Positions 17,819 through 26,911 of a stretch of 64,000 nucleotides of DNA are shown here, in pieces. The stretch comes from Oceaniglobus trochenteri (GTDB lineage: Bacteria > Pseudomonadota > Alphaproteobacteria > Rhodobacterales > Rhodobacteraceae): positions 372,001 through 436,000 of the forward strand of contig NZ_JACNMM010000003.1 of NCBI RefSeq assembly GCF_020529025.1, given 5' to 3'. The notes below the pieces were generated by a model, which saw nothing but the letters and a program-made list of their open reading frames with translations, ran no database searches and had not been told where the DNA came from. Both the position numbers and the translations under genes were made by a program. Numbering within the stretch: the first letter of the stretch is position 1; every line of letters begins with the position of its first letter.

Positions 17819-17881
17819 ATCTGTCGGGCCGCGCTGACGCCCGTGGTTTTGCCCTTCCCATCCAGAGGATCGAACTGAGAC

Positions 17882-18808
17882 ATGGATTTCGGCCCCCACC
17901 TTATGCTTGCCATGCTGGAAGGCGCGGTTGCCGCGGCCATCCTGGCGCTGACGGCCATGGGCCTTTCGGTGGTCTTCGGCGTGATGCGCGTGGTCAACGT
18001 GGCGCACGGCGAATTCTACATGCTGGGCGCGGTCATCGCCTGGTTCGTGGCAACGACCCTGGGCACCCATCCGGCGCTGGGGTTCGTCGCCGCGCTGGTC
18101 ATTGCCCCGGCCCTTGTGGGGGCGCTGGCGGCGGCGGCGGACAAGCTGATCCTGCAACGCATCGACTATGACCCCGAGCGCACGATCGTCGCCACCATCG
18201 GTCTGCTTTACATCATCCAGCAGGGCACCCTGATGACCTTCGGCCCCGATGCCCGCCCGGTCGAACCCCCCTTCAACAGCCGCATCGCCCTGCCGTGGTA
18301 CGAATGGGTGGATGGCAAACTGTCGTTCTACTATCCTTGGGGGCTGTCCATCACGTCGTACAAGCTTTTCGTCATTGCCGCCGCCGCCGCGATCCTGGTG
18401 GCGCTCTGGCTGTTCATGACGCGCACCCGGGCCGGTCTGATCATGCGCGCCACCCAGCAGGACAGCCAGATGGCGCAGGCCTTCGGCATCCCGGTGTCGC
18501 GGGTCTATGCCCTTGTCTTCGGGCTGGGCGCCGCGCTTGCCGCCATGGGCGCCGTGCTGGTGGTGCCGATCCAGCAGGCCCATTACCTGATGGGGGCCGA
18601 TCCGCTGCTTCTGTCCTTCATCGTGGTGATCATCGGCGGGCTCGGGTCGCTGCCCGGCACGGTGATTGCCGCCATTCTGATCGGGATGAGCGACGGCGTG
18701 ATCTCGGTCTTCTTTTCCCCCACGCTGGCCAAGATCCTTGCCACGCTGGCGGTGGCCATGGTGCTGGTCTTCCGGCCCCAGGGCATTCTGGGCAAGAAGG
18801 CGCACTGA
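17882..18808 (+). CDS. Branched-chain-type ABC transporter permease (LivH-like)
   Basis: A 308-residue inner-membrane permease with about eight hydrophobic segments and the LivH hallmark VVFGVMRVVNVAHGEFYMLGA near residues 25-45. A second conserved region is AQAFGIPVSRVYALVFGLGAALA, followed by GGLGSLPGT, the cytoplasmic loop contacting the ATPases. AGAGGA precedes the ATG at 17882. The stop overlaps the next permease start (TGATG). Confidence 0.92.
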   Translation: MDFGPHLMLAMLEGAVAAAILALTAMGLSVVFGVMRVVNVAHGEFYMLGAVIAWFVATTLGTHPALGFVAALVIAPALVGALAAAADKLILQRIDYDPERTIVATIGLLYIIQQGTLMTFGPDARPVEPPFNSRIALPWYEWVDGKLSFYYPWGLSITSYKLFVIAAAAAILVALWLFMTRTRAGLIMRATQQDSQMAQAFGIPVSRVYALVFGLGAALAAMGAVLVVPIQQAHYLMGADPLLLSFIVVIIGGLGSLPGTVIAAILIGMSDGVISVFFSPTLAKILATLAVAMVLVFRPQGILGKKAH

Positions 18809-19743
18809 TGGGACGGGGGCTGGTTCTGCATCTCTGCACCATCGCGCTGCTGGCGGCGGCGTTCTTCGTGTTGCCGGCCTATCATTCGGGCAACCTGGCG
18901 CGGATCATGGTGCTGGCGATCTATGCCATGGGGTACAATCTGGCCTTCGGCTATACCGGGCTGCTGTCGCTGGGCCACGCCTTGTTCTTTGCCGCCGGGA
19001 TGTACGGGCTGTCGCTGGCCATGACGCATCTTGCCATCCCCGCCCTGCCGGCCCTTGGGCTGGCGCTGGTGGCCGCCGGAGTGGTGGCGGGCATCACCGG
19101 GGCGCTGGCGCTGCGCACGCGGGGGGTGGCCTTCATGATCGTGACGCTGATGTTCGCGCAGGCGGGATACCTCACCGCGCTCTATTTCAGCGAATGGACC
19201 AGGGGCGAGGAAGGCTTCGTCATTCCCCAGGCCATGCGCAACATCGCCGGCATCGACCTGAGCGGCGAGACGGGGCGCTATTTCGCCGCGCTGTTCCTGT
19301 TTGCGGTCGTCCTGCTTCTGATCGGTGCGCTGGTGCGTGCACCCTTCGGGCGCACCCTGATCGCCATCCGCGAGAACGAGGCGCGGGCGACCATGCTGGG
19401 CTATGACGTGCAGCGGCTGAAGTGGATCGCGCTGGTGGTCTCGGGGATGATCTCGGGGCTGGCGGGGGCCGCCTATGCCCTGCTGTTCGGCTATGCCGGT
19501 GCCAGTTTCGCCGCCGTGCCCTATTCGATCTTCCCGCTGCTCTATGTCCTGCTGGGCGGGGCGGGCACCACCCTTGGGCCGCTGATCGGGGCGGTGTTCA
19601 TGTTCTACCTGATCGACCTGTCCAGCGGTCTGACCGACGCCTACATGCTCGTGGCGGGCGTGGTGCTGGTGGCGCTGACGTTGTTCCTGCCCCAGGGCAT
19701 TCTGGGCACGCTGCGCAAGAGGGGGCTGCCGTGGCTTCCGTGA
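18808..19743 (+). CDS. Branched-chain-type ABC transporter permease (LivM-like)
   Basis: The second permease (311 residues) shows the LivM pattern YNLAFGYTGLLSLGHALFFAAGMY near residue 45 and the coupling region IRENEARATMLGYDV. A GGAGTTLGPLIGA loop follows. It begins at ATG 18808, sharing bases with the stop of the preceding gene, and its end overlaps the GTG-initiated ATPase. The two permeases would form the heterodimeric channel. Confidence 0.92.
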   Translation: MGRGLVLHLCTIALLAAAFFVLPAYHSGNLARIMVLAIYAMGYNLAFGYTGLLSLGHALFFAAGMYGLSLAMTHLAIPALPALGLALVAAGVVAGITGALALRTRGVAFMIVTLMFAQAGYLTALYFSEWTRGEEGFVIPQAMRNIAGIDLSGETGRYFAALFLFAVVLLLIGALVRAPFGRTLIAIRENEARATMLGYDVQRLKWIALVVSGMISGLAGAAYALLFGYAGASFAAVPYSIFPLLYVLLGGAGTTLGPLIGAVFMFYLIDLSSGLTDAYMLVAGVVLVALTLFLPQGILGTLRKRGLPWLP

Positions 19744-20438
19744 TCCTGCAAACCCGTGGCCTGACCAAGACATATGCCGGTGTCACCGCCAACACCGACG
19801 TTGATTTCGACCTGCCCGCCGGGCAGATCCGCGCGCTGATCGGGCCGAACGGGGCGGGAAAATCCACCTTCGTCGGCATGCTCTGCGGGCGGATCGAGGC
19901 GACGCGCGGCACGGTTTCCTTTGACGGGCAGGACATATCGCACCTGCCCGCGCACAGGCGTATCGCCCTTGGCATTGCCTATACCTTCCAGATCACCTCG
20001 GTCTTTGCCGGGCTGTCGGTGCATGAAAACGTCGCCCTTGCGGCACGGCGCGCGGGGGGCAGCGCGGCGCGGGTGGCCGATGTGCTGAACCGGGTCGGTC
20101 TGGCCGACAGGGCCGGGCAGGTGGCGGGCGATCTGTCCTACGGCCATCAGCGGATCCTCGAGATCGGGATGGGCCTGGCCCAGAACCCCCGGCTGTTCAT
20201 CCTGGACGAACCCACCCAGGGCCTGGCCGAATCCGAGATCGCGGATTTCAAGGCGCTGATCACCGGGCTGAAGGATACCACCATCCTGCTGATCGAACAC
20301 AACATGTCGGTGGTCATGGAAACCGCGCAGTATATCACCGTGCTGAACCAGGGGCAGATTCTGGCCGAGGGCACCCCCGACCAGATCCGCGCCGACACCC
20401 ATGTGCAGGCCGCCTACCTGGGAACCGAGGATGCTTGA
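19731..20438 (+). CDS. ABC transporter ATP-binding protein (LivG-like)
   Basis: A 235-residue ATPase with Walker A GPNGAGKST, a Q-loop in FQITSVF, the signature in DLSYGHQRILEI (LSYGHQR in place of LSGGQ, normal for LivG-like proteins), Walker B LFILDEP and the switch His in LLIEHNM. Translation starts at GTG 19731 behind GAGGGGG and overlaps the permease by 13 bases. It powers import together with the next gene. Confidence 0.92.
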   Translation: MASVILQTRGLTKTYAGVTANTDVDFDLPAGQIRALIGPNGAGKSTFVGMLCGRIEATRGTVSFDGQDISHLPAHRRIALGIAYTFQITSVFAGLSVHENVALAARRAGGSAARVADVLNRVGLADRAGQVAGDLSYGHQRILEIGMGLAQNPRLFILDEPTQGLAESEIADFKALITGLKDTTILLIEHNMSVVMETAQYITVLNQGQILAEGTPDQIRADTHVQAAYLGTEDA

Positions 20439-21126
20439 ACTTGCCGACATCCACGCCGCCTATGGCCGGGTGAACACCCTGTTCGGCGTATCGCTGACGG
20501 CGAAACCGGGGGAAATCACCTGCCTGCTGGGGCGCAATGGGGCCGGGAAAACCACCGTCATGCGGGCCATCATGGGGCTGCTGCCGGTCAGCGCCGGAAC
20601 GATCACGCTGGACGGGGCGCCGCTGCATGGCCTGCCGCCCGAACGGATCGCGAAACAGCGGGTCGGCTATATCCCCCAGGGCCGCCGTTTGTTCGCCGAA
20701 CTGAGCGTGGCCGAGAATATCGACATCGGCCTGATGACCTGCGGCGAAGGGCGCGACACCCGCGACTGGGTGCTGTCGATCTTTCCCCGGTTGCGCGAAC
20801 GCCTGTCCCAGCGGGCCGAAACCCTGTCGGGCGGTGAACAGCAGATGCTGGCCACCGCCCGCGCCCTGTGCCTGCGCCCGCGCGTGTTGCTGCTGGACGA
20901 ACCCACCGAAGGGCTTCAGCCCAGCATGATCGACCAGATCCGCCAGGTGGTGCTGCGGATGAAATCCGAAGGTGTTGCCGTGGTGCTGGTGGAGCAGCGG
21001 ATGGAGGCGATCCTGTCGCTGGCCGATCTCGCGGTCTTCATCGAAAGCGGGCGCACCATCGAAACCCTGCGCGGCGATGCCCTGCGCGCGAACCCCGAAA
21101 CCCTGACCCGCCACCTGGGAGTGTGA
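20431..21126 (+). CDS. ABC transporter ATP-binding protein (LivF-like)
   Basis: The second ATPase (231 residues) contains Walker A GRNGAGKTT, LSGGEQQ signature, Walker B VLLLDEP and the LivF-typical YIPQGRRLFAELSVAENI. ATG 20431 overlaps the previous stop by 8 bases. It is followed after one base by the enamidase-like gene, so transport and ring opening are made from one transcript. Confidence 0.92.
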   Translation: MLELADIHAAYGRVNTLFGVSLTAKPGEITCLLGRNGAGKTTVMRAIMGLLPVSAGTITLDGAPLHGLPPERIAKQRVGYIPQGRRLFAELSVAENIDIGLMTCGEGRDTRDWVLSIFPRLRERLSQRAETLSGGEQQMLATARALCLRPRVLLLDEPTEGLQPSMIDQIRQVVLRMKSEGVAVVLVEQRMEAILSLADLAVFIESGRTIETLRGDALRANPETLTRHLGV

Positions 21127-21127
21127 C

Positions 21128-22291
21128 ATGTCCGAAAAGCTCGTCATCAAGAACATCGGCCTGATGCTGTCCGGCAAGATGGAGCAACCGATCTACGAGG
21201 CCGACACGATCATTGCGGTGGATGGCAAGATCACCGAATGGGGCCGCGAAAAGGACATGGACCTGGAGGGCGCGACAACCACGGTCGATGCCAATGGCGT
21301 CACCCTGGCGCCGGGCCTGATCGACAGCCACGTTCACCCGGTGGTGGGCGATTACACCCCCCGCCAGCAACAGCTGCACTGGATCGACAGCACGCTGCAC
21401 GGTGGCGTCACCACCCTGATCTCGGCGGGCGAGGTGCATATGCCCGGCCGCCCGAACGATCCGGTGGGTACCGTGGCGATGGCGATCGCGGCGCAGCGCT
21501 GGTACGAGAACCTGCGCCCCTCGGGGATGAAGGTGCATGCCGGGGCGCCCCTGCTTCAGAAGGGGCTGGAGGAACATCATTTCAAGCAGATGGCCGATGC
21601 GGGCGTGCGCCTGATCGGCGAGGTGGGTCTGGGCACCATCAAGGACGGCAAGACCGCGAACGAGATGATCGGCTGGGCCCGCGAGTACGGGATGCAAAGC
21701 ACCATCCACACCGGAGGCCCCTCAATCCCCGGATCGGGGTTGATCGACGCCGACATGGTGCTGGAAACCGGAACCGATGTGGTGGGCCATATCAACGGCG
21801 GCCATTCCGCCCTGCCGGATGATCAGATCGTCTGCATCTGCGAAAGCTGCAAGGCGGCGCTTGAAATCGTGCACAACGGCAACGAACGCGCCGCGCTTCT
21901 GACCCTGAACACGGCGCGCGAGCTGGACAAGCTGGATCAGGTGATCCTGGGCACCGACGGGCCGGCCGGATCGGGGGTGCAGCCCCTGGGCATCCTGCGG
22001 ATGATCGCCATGCTGGCGAGCCTTGGCAACGTGCCCGCCGAAATCGCCTTCTGCTTTGGCAACGGCAATACGGCGCGCCAGCGCAAGCTGGATACCGGGT
22101 TGATCGAAAAGGGCATGTGCGCCGATTTCGTCCTGATGGACCAGGCCCAGCACGCGCCGGGCAAGACGATCCTTGAATCGGTGCAACTGGGCAACCTGCC
22201 CGGCGTGGGGATGACCGTGATCGACGGGCGCATCACCAGCCAGCGTTCGCGCAACACGCCGCCCGCCACGCGCCTGCCGCAAACGGTGTGA
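21128..22291 (+). CDS. ena: Enamidase-like amidohydrolase
   Basis: This 387-residue metal-dependent amidohydrolase resembles enamidase of Eubacterium barkeri nicotinate fermentation, which hydrolyses 1,4,5,6-tetrahydro-6-oxonicotinate to 2-formylglutarate and ammonia. Similarities I recall include the opening IIKNIG-type strand, a GDYTPRQ motif after the metal-binding HVH (H68, H70), HGGVTTLISAG, the GEVGLGTIK segment, HTGG (H194) and the C-terminal SRNTPPA. It ends the transporter operon. Together with the Hnr homologue on the opposite operon it is the best evidence that this island degrades a nicotinate-type ring. Confidence 0.82.
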   Translation: MSEKLVIKNIGLMLSGKMEQPIYEADTIIAVDGKITEWGREKDMDLEGATTTVDANGVTLAPGLIDSHVHPVVGDYTPRQQQLHWIDSTLHGGVTTLISAGEVHMPGRPNDPVGTVAMAIAAQRWYENLRPSGMKVHAGAPLLQKGLEEHHFKQMADAGVRLIGEVGLGTIKDGKTANEMIGWAREYGMQSTIHTGGPSIPGSGLIDADMVLETGTDVVGHINGGHSALPDDQIVCICESCKAALEIVHNGNERAALLTLNTARELDKLDQVILGTDGPAGSGVQPLGILRMIAMLASLGNVPAEIAFCFGNGNTARQRKLDTGLIEKGMCADFVLMDQAQHAPGKTILESVQLGNLPGVGMTVIDGRITSQRSRNTPPATRLPQTV

Positions 22292-22312
22292 GGGTCGCAA
22301 GCGCCTGACAAT

Positions 22313-22365
22313 GAGTATTTGGACAAAGAAGAAATCCATGCTGTTTCTCTTTTGCAAAAATACTC
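22313..22365. repeat. Interspersed gene-end element, inverted-repeat copy 4
   Basis: GAGTATTT at 22313 faces AAATACTC ending at 22365, with partly complementary ACAAAGAAGAAA and TTTCTCTTTTG arms between. It lacks the GCCTCCGGCGGG outer arms. It lies just after the enamidase stop and may act as its transcription end or RNA-stabilising hairpin. Confidence 0.65.
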
Positions 22366-22386
22366 ACTGCCCCACGCCAGACGAAA

Positions 22387-22414
22387 ACGGGCCGCCCGGT
22401 GTGGGGCGGCCCGT
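22387..22414 (-). terminator. Rho-independent terminator of the HU gene
   Basis: An 11-base-pair perfect stem (ACGGGCCGCCC with its complement) closes a six-base loop. On the minus strand the stem ends in a run of four T followed by CGT. It sits 25 bases after the HU stop codon. Confidence 0.8.
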
Positions 22415-22439
22415 CTGACATCAAGCGATGTCGAAAGGC

Positions 22440-22727
22440 TTATTCGTTCACGCTGTCCTTGAGTGCCTTGGCGATGGTCATCTTCACCACCTTGTCGGCC
22501 TCTTTCTTGATCTGCTCGCCGGTGGCGGGGTTGCGCACCATCCGCTCGGGGCGTTCGCGGCAATAGATCTTGCCGACGCCGGGCAGGGTGACAGCGCCAC
22601 CGCCCGAAACTTCGCGGGTGATGATGGCGATGATGCTGTCCAGCGCGGTGCCGGCGGCTTTCTTGTCGGTTCCCATTTCATCGGCCAGGGCGGCGACGAG
22701 CTGGGTCTTGGTCATTGGTTTTGCCAT
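22440..22727 (-). CDS. hup: HU family DNA-binding protein
   Basis: A 95-residue nucleoid protein of the HU/IHF family that bends DNA as a dimer. The helical N-terminus MTKTQLVAALADEMGTDKKAA and the beta-arm region GVGKIYCRERPERMVRNPATGE are clear, the latter carrying the arm sequence RNPATG typical of HU. A GAGGAG site precedes the ATG at 22727. An unusual feature is the Cys in KIYCRER. It has its own promoter and terminator. Confidence 0.95.
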   Translation of the reverse strand: MAKPMTKTQLVAALADEMGTDKKAAGTALDSIIAIITREVSGGGAVTLPGVGKIYCRERPERMVRNPATGEQIKKEADKVVKMTIAKALKDSVNE

Positions 22728-22769
22728 GTATGGTCTCCTCAATATGCCCTCACTAGGCATCATTGGCGC

Positions 22770-22799
22770 AATTTAGCCCTATATAGAGGGCCGACACAA
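22770..22799 (-). promoter_or_regulatory. Candidate promoter of the HU gene
   Basis: On the minus strand TTGTGT (22799-22794) and TAAATT (22775-22770) are separated by 18 bases and lie about 45 bases before the start codon. The spacer contains a near-palindromic GCCCTCTATATAGGGC. Assignment is by eye only. Confidence 0.4.
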
Positions 22800-22855
22800 C
22801 GACTAGTGGTGCAATTTCCTCATAAAACAGGCATTTTGCGCCGGTTTTTGCCACG

Positions 22856-24340
22856 TCAGAGAAAAGCCGTTTCCTCAAACGAGCGCAACTTGCGCGAATG
22901 TATCCGGTCCAGCGGCATTCCGTTGAGGGATTCCATGGCCCTGATGCCGATGAAAAGGTGTCGCGCCACCTGTGTGCGGTAGAAATCGCTGGCCATTCCG
23001 GGCAGTTTCAATTCGCCGTGCAGCGGCTTGTCCGAAACGCAGAGCAGCGTGCCATAGGGCACCCGGAAGCGGAATCCGTTGGCCGCGATGGTGGCGCTCT
23101 CCATGTCGAGCGCGACGGCACGGCTTTGCGACAGGCGCTGCACCGGGCCGGACTGGTCGCGCAACTCCCAGTTGCGGTTGTCGAGGCTGGCGACGGTGCC
23201 GGTGCGCATGATCCGTTTCAGATCGAAGCCTTCCAGCTCGGTCACCTGGGCGACCGCCTGTTCCAGCGCGATCTGGATCTCGGCCAGGGCGGGGACGGGC
23301 ACCCAGACGGGCAGGTCGTCGTCCAGCACCTTGTCTTCGCGCAGATAGGCATGGGCCAGCACGAAATCGCCCAGCCGCTGGGAATTGCGCAGCCCGGCGC
23401 AGTGGCCGACCATGATCCAGGCATGGGGGCGCAGCACCGCGATATGGTCGGTGGCCGTCTTGGCGTTGCTGGGGCCGACGCCGATGTTGACCAGGGTGAT
23501 CCCGCCGCCATCCGCCTTTTTCAGGTGGTAGGAGGGCATCTGCGGCAGCTTGGCCGGGGTCGGCATCGGGGCCTCGGGATCGGTGATCTCCTGGTTGCCG
23601 GGGCCGACGAAACTTTCGTATCCGCTGTCCGGGTCGGCCAGGACGCTGCGGGCATAGGCCTCGAATTCCTCGATGTAGAACTGGTAGTTGGTGAACAGGA
23701 CGTGGTTCTGGAAATGCGCCGGGCTGGTGGCCGTGTAGTGGGACAGGCGCGCCAGCGAATAGTCGATCCGCTGGGCGGTAAAGGGGGCCAGGGGCGCCGC
23801 GCCGTCGGGATAGGTGAAGCCGAAGCCGTTCACGATATCGTCGTTCGTCGTGGCCAGGTCGGGCACGTCGAAGACATCGCGCAGGGTGAAATCCATGGTC
23901 CCTTCGTGCGGAACGGTCACGGTGCCGTCGCCGGCCATGGCGAAATGCACCGGGATCGGCGTGGTCGAGGGGCCGATCTGGACACCGACGCCGTGGTTCT
24001 CGATCAGCAGGCCCATCTGCTGGCGTAGGTAGGCCGCGAAAAGATCGGGCCGCGTGATGGTGGTGGAATAGATGCCAGGCCCCGCCACATGGCCAAAGCT
24101 GAGCCGGCTGTCCACTCCGGCAAAGCTGGTCGTGGTGAAGCGGATCTCGGGATAGAAGGCCCGATAGCGCGACGTGGGCGCGTCCCCCGAAATCGCGGCC
24201 AGGAAATGACGGCCCAGGAACTGGCAGGCCTCGTCGTAAAGTTCCTGCAGGCGCAGGACGGCGGCGGCGGGGTCGGTGAATGTCTCATGCGCCCGGGTTT
24301 CGGGCGTGACGATGGGAAGGTTCTTTGTGGGGGCGTACAT
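22856..24340 (-). CDS. amn: AMP nucleosidase
   Basis: Amn hydrolyses AMP to adenine and ribose 5-phosphate, adjusting the adenylate pool. The 494-residue length fits the long bacterial form: an N-terminal regulatory domain to about residue 180 and a C-terminal nucleoside-phosphorylase-type domain. GHCAGLR and the ALDMESATIAANG motif near residue 425 lie in the catalytic domain. ATG 24340 is preceded by AAAGGA at good spacing. It is divergent from the topoisomerase gene, with about 114 bases for both promoters. Confidence 0.93.
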   Translation of the reverse strand: MYAPTKNLPIVTPETRAHETFTDPAAAVLRLQELYDEACQFLGRHFLAAISGDAPTSRYRAFYPEIRFTTTSFAGVDSRLSFGHVAGPGIYSTTITRPDLFAAYLRQQMGLLIENHGVGVQIGPSTTPIPVHFAMAGDGTVTVPHEGTMDFTLRDVFDVPDLATTNDDIVNGFGFTYPDGAAPLAPFTAQRIDYSLARLSHYTATSPAHFQNHVLFTNYQFYIEEFEAYARSVLADPDSGYESFVGPGNQEITDPEAPMPTPAKLPQMPSYHLKKADGGGITLVNIGVGPSNAKTATDHIAVLRPHAWIMVGHCAGLRNSQRLGDFVLAHAYLREDKVLDDDLPVWVPVPALAEIQIALEQAVAQVTELEGFDLKRIMRTGTVASLDNRNWELRDQSGPVQRLSQSRAVALDMESATIAANGFRFRVPYGTLLCVSDKPLHGELKLPGMASDFYRTQVARHLFIGIRAMESLNGMPLDRIHSRKLRSFEETAFL

Positions 24341-24454
24341 GGCGCATCCTTTCTTGTTGGTCTTCCCATGGTCCGGGAATGGCATTGCCTATCGCAGAAT
24401 GCCCCTGTCGGGCAAGATCTGCGGGAACCGCCGCATCGGCCCCCGCGTTCGCCG

Positions 24455-25462
24455 ATGACAGCCGGAAATGACAGCGCCGTGACAGAGCCAGACCTGATCC
24501 ATTATCCCGATAGCCGCCCGGGCATCACCCGCCACCGGGCCGGGCGCGGATTTTCCTATCGTGCGCCGGACGGCACCCGGATCGAGGATGCGGACGAACG
24601 GGCCCGCCTGGCGGCGATGGCCGTGCCCCCTGCCTATGAGGACGTGTGGATGTGCCCGGTTGCGCGGGGCCACCTTCAGGCGACGGGGCGCGATGCCAAG
24701 GCGCGCAAGCAGTACCGCTATCACCCCGACTGGACCGCCTTTCGCGCCCGCAAGAAGTTTGACGACCTGCCCCGTTTCGGCGCCGCCTTGCCCGCCCTGC
24801 GCCGCCGGATCGCCGCCGATCTGCGCCGTGAAGATGCCGACCGCCCCTTTGCCATCGCCGCCGTTCTGGCGATGATCGACCGGATGTCGCTGCGCATCGG
24901 CAATGCCGGGTATGCGCAGGGCAACGGGGCCTATGGCGCGACGACCCTGAGATCGCGCCACATGCGGGTGGACGACGACGGCGCGATCACCCTGCGGTTC
25001 ACCGCCAAGGGCGGGCAGAAGGTGCGCCGCCCGGTGCATGATCGGACCCTGCAACGCACGCTGCACAGGCTTGACGATCTGTCGGGCGCAACGCTTGTCG
25101 GCTGGGTGGACGATGACGGCACGGCCCATTCCGTCAGTTCCGACGCGGTGAACGCCGCCCTGGCCGAGATGACCGGCGAAGAGGGGCTGACCGCCAAGAC
25201 CTTCCGCACCTGGAACGGCACGGTCGCCGCCCTTCACGCCGCGCTGACCGACGGAAAGCGGACGATCAAGGCCATGTCCGAAGCCGCGGCAAAGCGTCTG
25301 GCCAATACCCCCGCCATCGCGCGCAAAAGCTATATCCACCCCAGCGTCATCGCCCTGAGCGAGGCGGATGCGAAGGACATCGACAGCATCCGCGACACCA
25401 TGCCCGACATTGCCGGCCTGCGTCAGGACGAACGGCGCATGATGGCGCTTCTTGGCGGTTAG
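24455..25462 (+). CDS. DNA topoisomerase IB (eukaryotic-like)
   Basis: A 335-residue type IB topoisomerase of the bacterial/poxvirus group, which relaxes supercoils through a 3'-phosphotyrosyl intermediate. The N-terminal DNA-binding part includes VPPAYEDVWMCP and the KARKQYRYHPDW loop. The catalytic domain has RIGNAGYAQGNGAYGATTLR and KTFRTWNGT. The nucleophile is Y293 in RKSYIHP. ATG 24455 is the best in-frame start; GTG 24479 is an alternative giving a product eight residues shorter. Confidence 0.93.
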   Translation: MTAGNDSAVTEPDLIHYPDSRPGITRHRAGRGFSYRAPDGTRIEDADERARLAAMAVPPAYEDVWMCPVARGHLQATGRDAKARKQYRYHPDWTAFRARKKFDDLPRFGAALPALRRRIAADLRREDADRPFAIAAVLAMIDRMSLRIGNAGYAQGNGAYGATTLRSRHMRVDDDGAITLRFTAKGGQKVRRPVHDRTLQRTLHRLDDLSGATLVGWVDDDGTAHSVSSDAVNAALAEMTGEEGLTAKTFRTWNGTVAALHAALTDGKRTIKAMSEAAAKRLANTPAIARKSYIHPSVIALSEADAKDIDSIRDTMPDIAGLRQDERRMMALLGG

Positions 25463-25548
25463 GGCGCGCGGCCACGTTTCCTGCTGACGCCGCCCGCCGT
25501 TCGGGTTAGCCCTTGCCCCGGGAAGACAGGCGGAACCGGAGCAGCAGC

Positions 25549-26445
25549 ATGGACATCAAGTCAATCGTCATGGGCATGGCCTTTGCCTTCATGTGGTCTT
25601 CGGCCTTCACCTCGGCGCGGATGATCGTTGTCGATGCGCCACCGCTGATGTCGCTGTCGCTGCGGTTCCTGGTATCGGGCATCCTGGGGGTGGGCATAGC
25701 GCTGGCGTTGGGCCAGACTTGGCGGCTGACGCGCGGGCAGTGGCGGGCGACGGTGGTTTTCGGCATCTGCCAGAACGCGCTTTACCTCGGGTTGAACTTT
25801 GTCGCGATGCAGAAGATCGAAGCGGGGCTTGCCTCGATCATCGCATCGTCGCTGCCGCTGATGGTGGCCTTTGCGGGCTGGATGTTTCTTGGCGAACGCA
25901 CCCGCCCCCTTGGCCTGGCGGGGCTGGCGGCGGGCATGCTGGGGGTGCTGCTGATCATGGGGTCGCGCCTTTCGGGCGGGGTGGATATCGGCGGACTGGC
26001 GCTTTGCCTGCTGGGGGCAATGGCGCTGACGGTGGCCACGCTTTCGGTCAGGGGCGCGTCATCGGGGGGCAACCTGTTGATGGTAGTGGGCCTTCAGATG
26101 TTCGTGGGCAGCATCTGCCTTGCGCTGGTTTCGGCGGCGACGGAAACCTACGAGGTGCAATGGTCGCTGCGGCTGGTGCTGGCCTTTGCCTATACCACAC
26201 TGGTGCCGGGGCTGATCGCGACGCTGGTCTGGTTCATGCTGGTGGATCGCATCGGTGCGGTGCGGGCGGCAACCTTCCATTTCCTCAACCCCTTCCTTGG
26301 CGTGACCATCGCCGCGCTGTTGCTGGGCGAGACCCTGGGCTGGATCGACCTGCTGGGCGTGGCCATCATCACCGCCGGGATTGCGGCCGTTCAGATATCG
26401 AAGGCGGCGCGCGTCGGGGCGGCATCGCCGGGCATCGGCAAATAG
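25549..26445 (+). CDS. EamA/DMT family transporter
   Basis: A 298-residue membrane protein with ten hydrophobic segments in two EamA repeats. The first repeat contains AFMWSSAFTSARM and the second ends in AATFHFLNPFLGVTIAALLLGETLGW, the usual signature for drug/metabolite exporters. A GGAG site precedes ATG 25549. It stands alone on the plus strand, so no substrate can be inferred. Confidence 0.88.
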   Translation: MDIKSIVMGMAFAFMWSSAFTSARMIVVDAPPLMSLSLRFLVSGILGVGIALALGQTWRLTRGQWRATVVFGICQNALYLGLNFVAMQKIEAGLASIIASSLPLMVAFAGWMFLGERTRPLGLAGLAAGMLGVLLIMGSRLSGGVDIGGLALCLLGAMALTVATLSVRGASSGGNLLMVVGLQMFVGSICLALVSAATETYEVQWSLRLVLAFAYTTLVPGLIATLVWFMLVDRIGAVRAATFHFLNPFLGVTIAALLLGETLGWIDLLGVAIITAGIAAVQISKAARVGAASPGIGK

Positions 26446-26514
26446 GGCCGGATCGGAACAAATTTCATGCCGATACGTTGTTCAGGCAACGCATCCGGAA
26501 TGGAGGACTTTCCG

Positions 26515-26886
26515 ATGACCACCAACACCGTTACCGACACCGCCTCGACCCATGTATCGTCACGCGACGTGACCGGAACCGAGGTTTACAGCCCCACGGG
26601 CGACCATATCGGCACCATCGACCATGTCATGATCGACAAGGAAAGTGGCAAGATCGGCTATGCCGTGATGGGGTTCGGCGGCTTCCTTGGCCTTGGCGAA
26701 GAACATATGCCGGTGCCTTGGGCCAAGTTGAGCTATGACACCGACAAGGGCGGCTATGTCACCGACATCACGAAAGAGCAGCTGGAAAGCTTGCCGCCGC
26801 GCGAGGACGATTGGGCGCGCGATCGCGACCGTCGGTGGGAAATGCAGGCGCATGGCCATTTCGGCCTGCCCTATTACTGGATCTGA
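26515..26886 (+). CDS. PRC-barrel domain protein
   Basis: A 123-residue protein with one PRC-barrel domain (residues 20-80: GTEVYSPTGDHIGTIDHVMIDK and GYAVMGFGGFLGLGEEHMPVPW). Such small PRC-barrel proteins occur widely in Rhodobacterales and Rhizobia, often stress-linked, without a known molecular role. The sequence TGGAGGAC sits eight bases before ATG 26515. The C-terminus is rich in charged and aromatic residues. A strong terminator follows. Confidence 0.88.
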   Translation: MTTNTVTDTASTHVSSRDVTGTEVYSPTGDHIGTIDHVMIDKESGKIGYAVMGFGGFLGLGEEHMPVPWAKLSYDTDKGGYVTDITKEQLESLPPREDDWARDRDRRWEMQAHGHFGLPYYWI

Positions 26887-26911
26887 TCCAGCGGAACGAT
26901 AACCCGATAAC

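Noticed and set aside
16244-18805. An 853-codon minus-strand frame across the transporter genes.
   Set aside because: It runs antisense through three genes with clear families, and its sequence is rich in His, Gln, Gly and Arg without any recognisable domain.
6630-22291. A mobile genomic island carrying the heterocycle genes.
   Set aside because: No integrase, tRNA attachment site, flanking direct repeat or obvious base-composition shift was seen.
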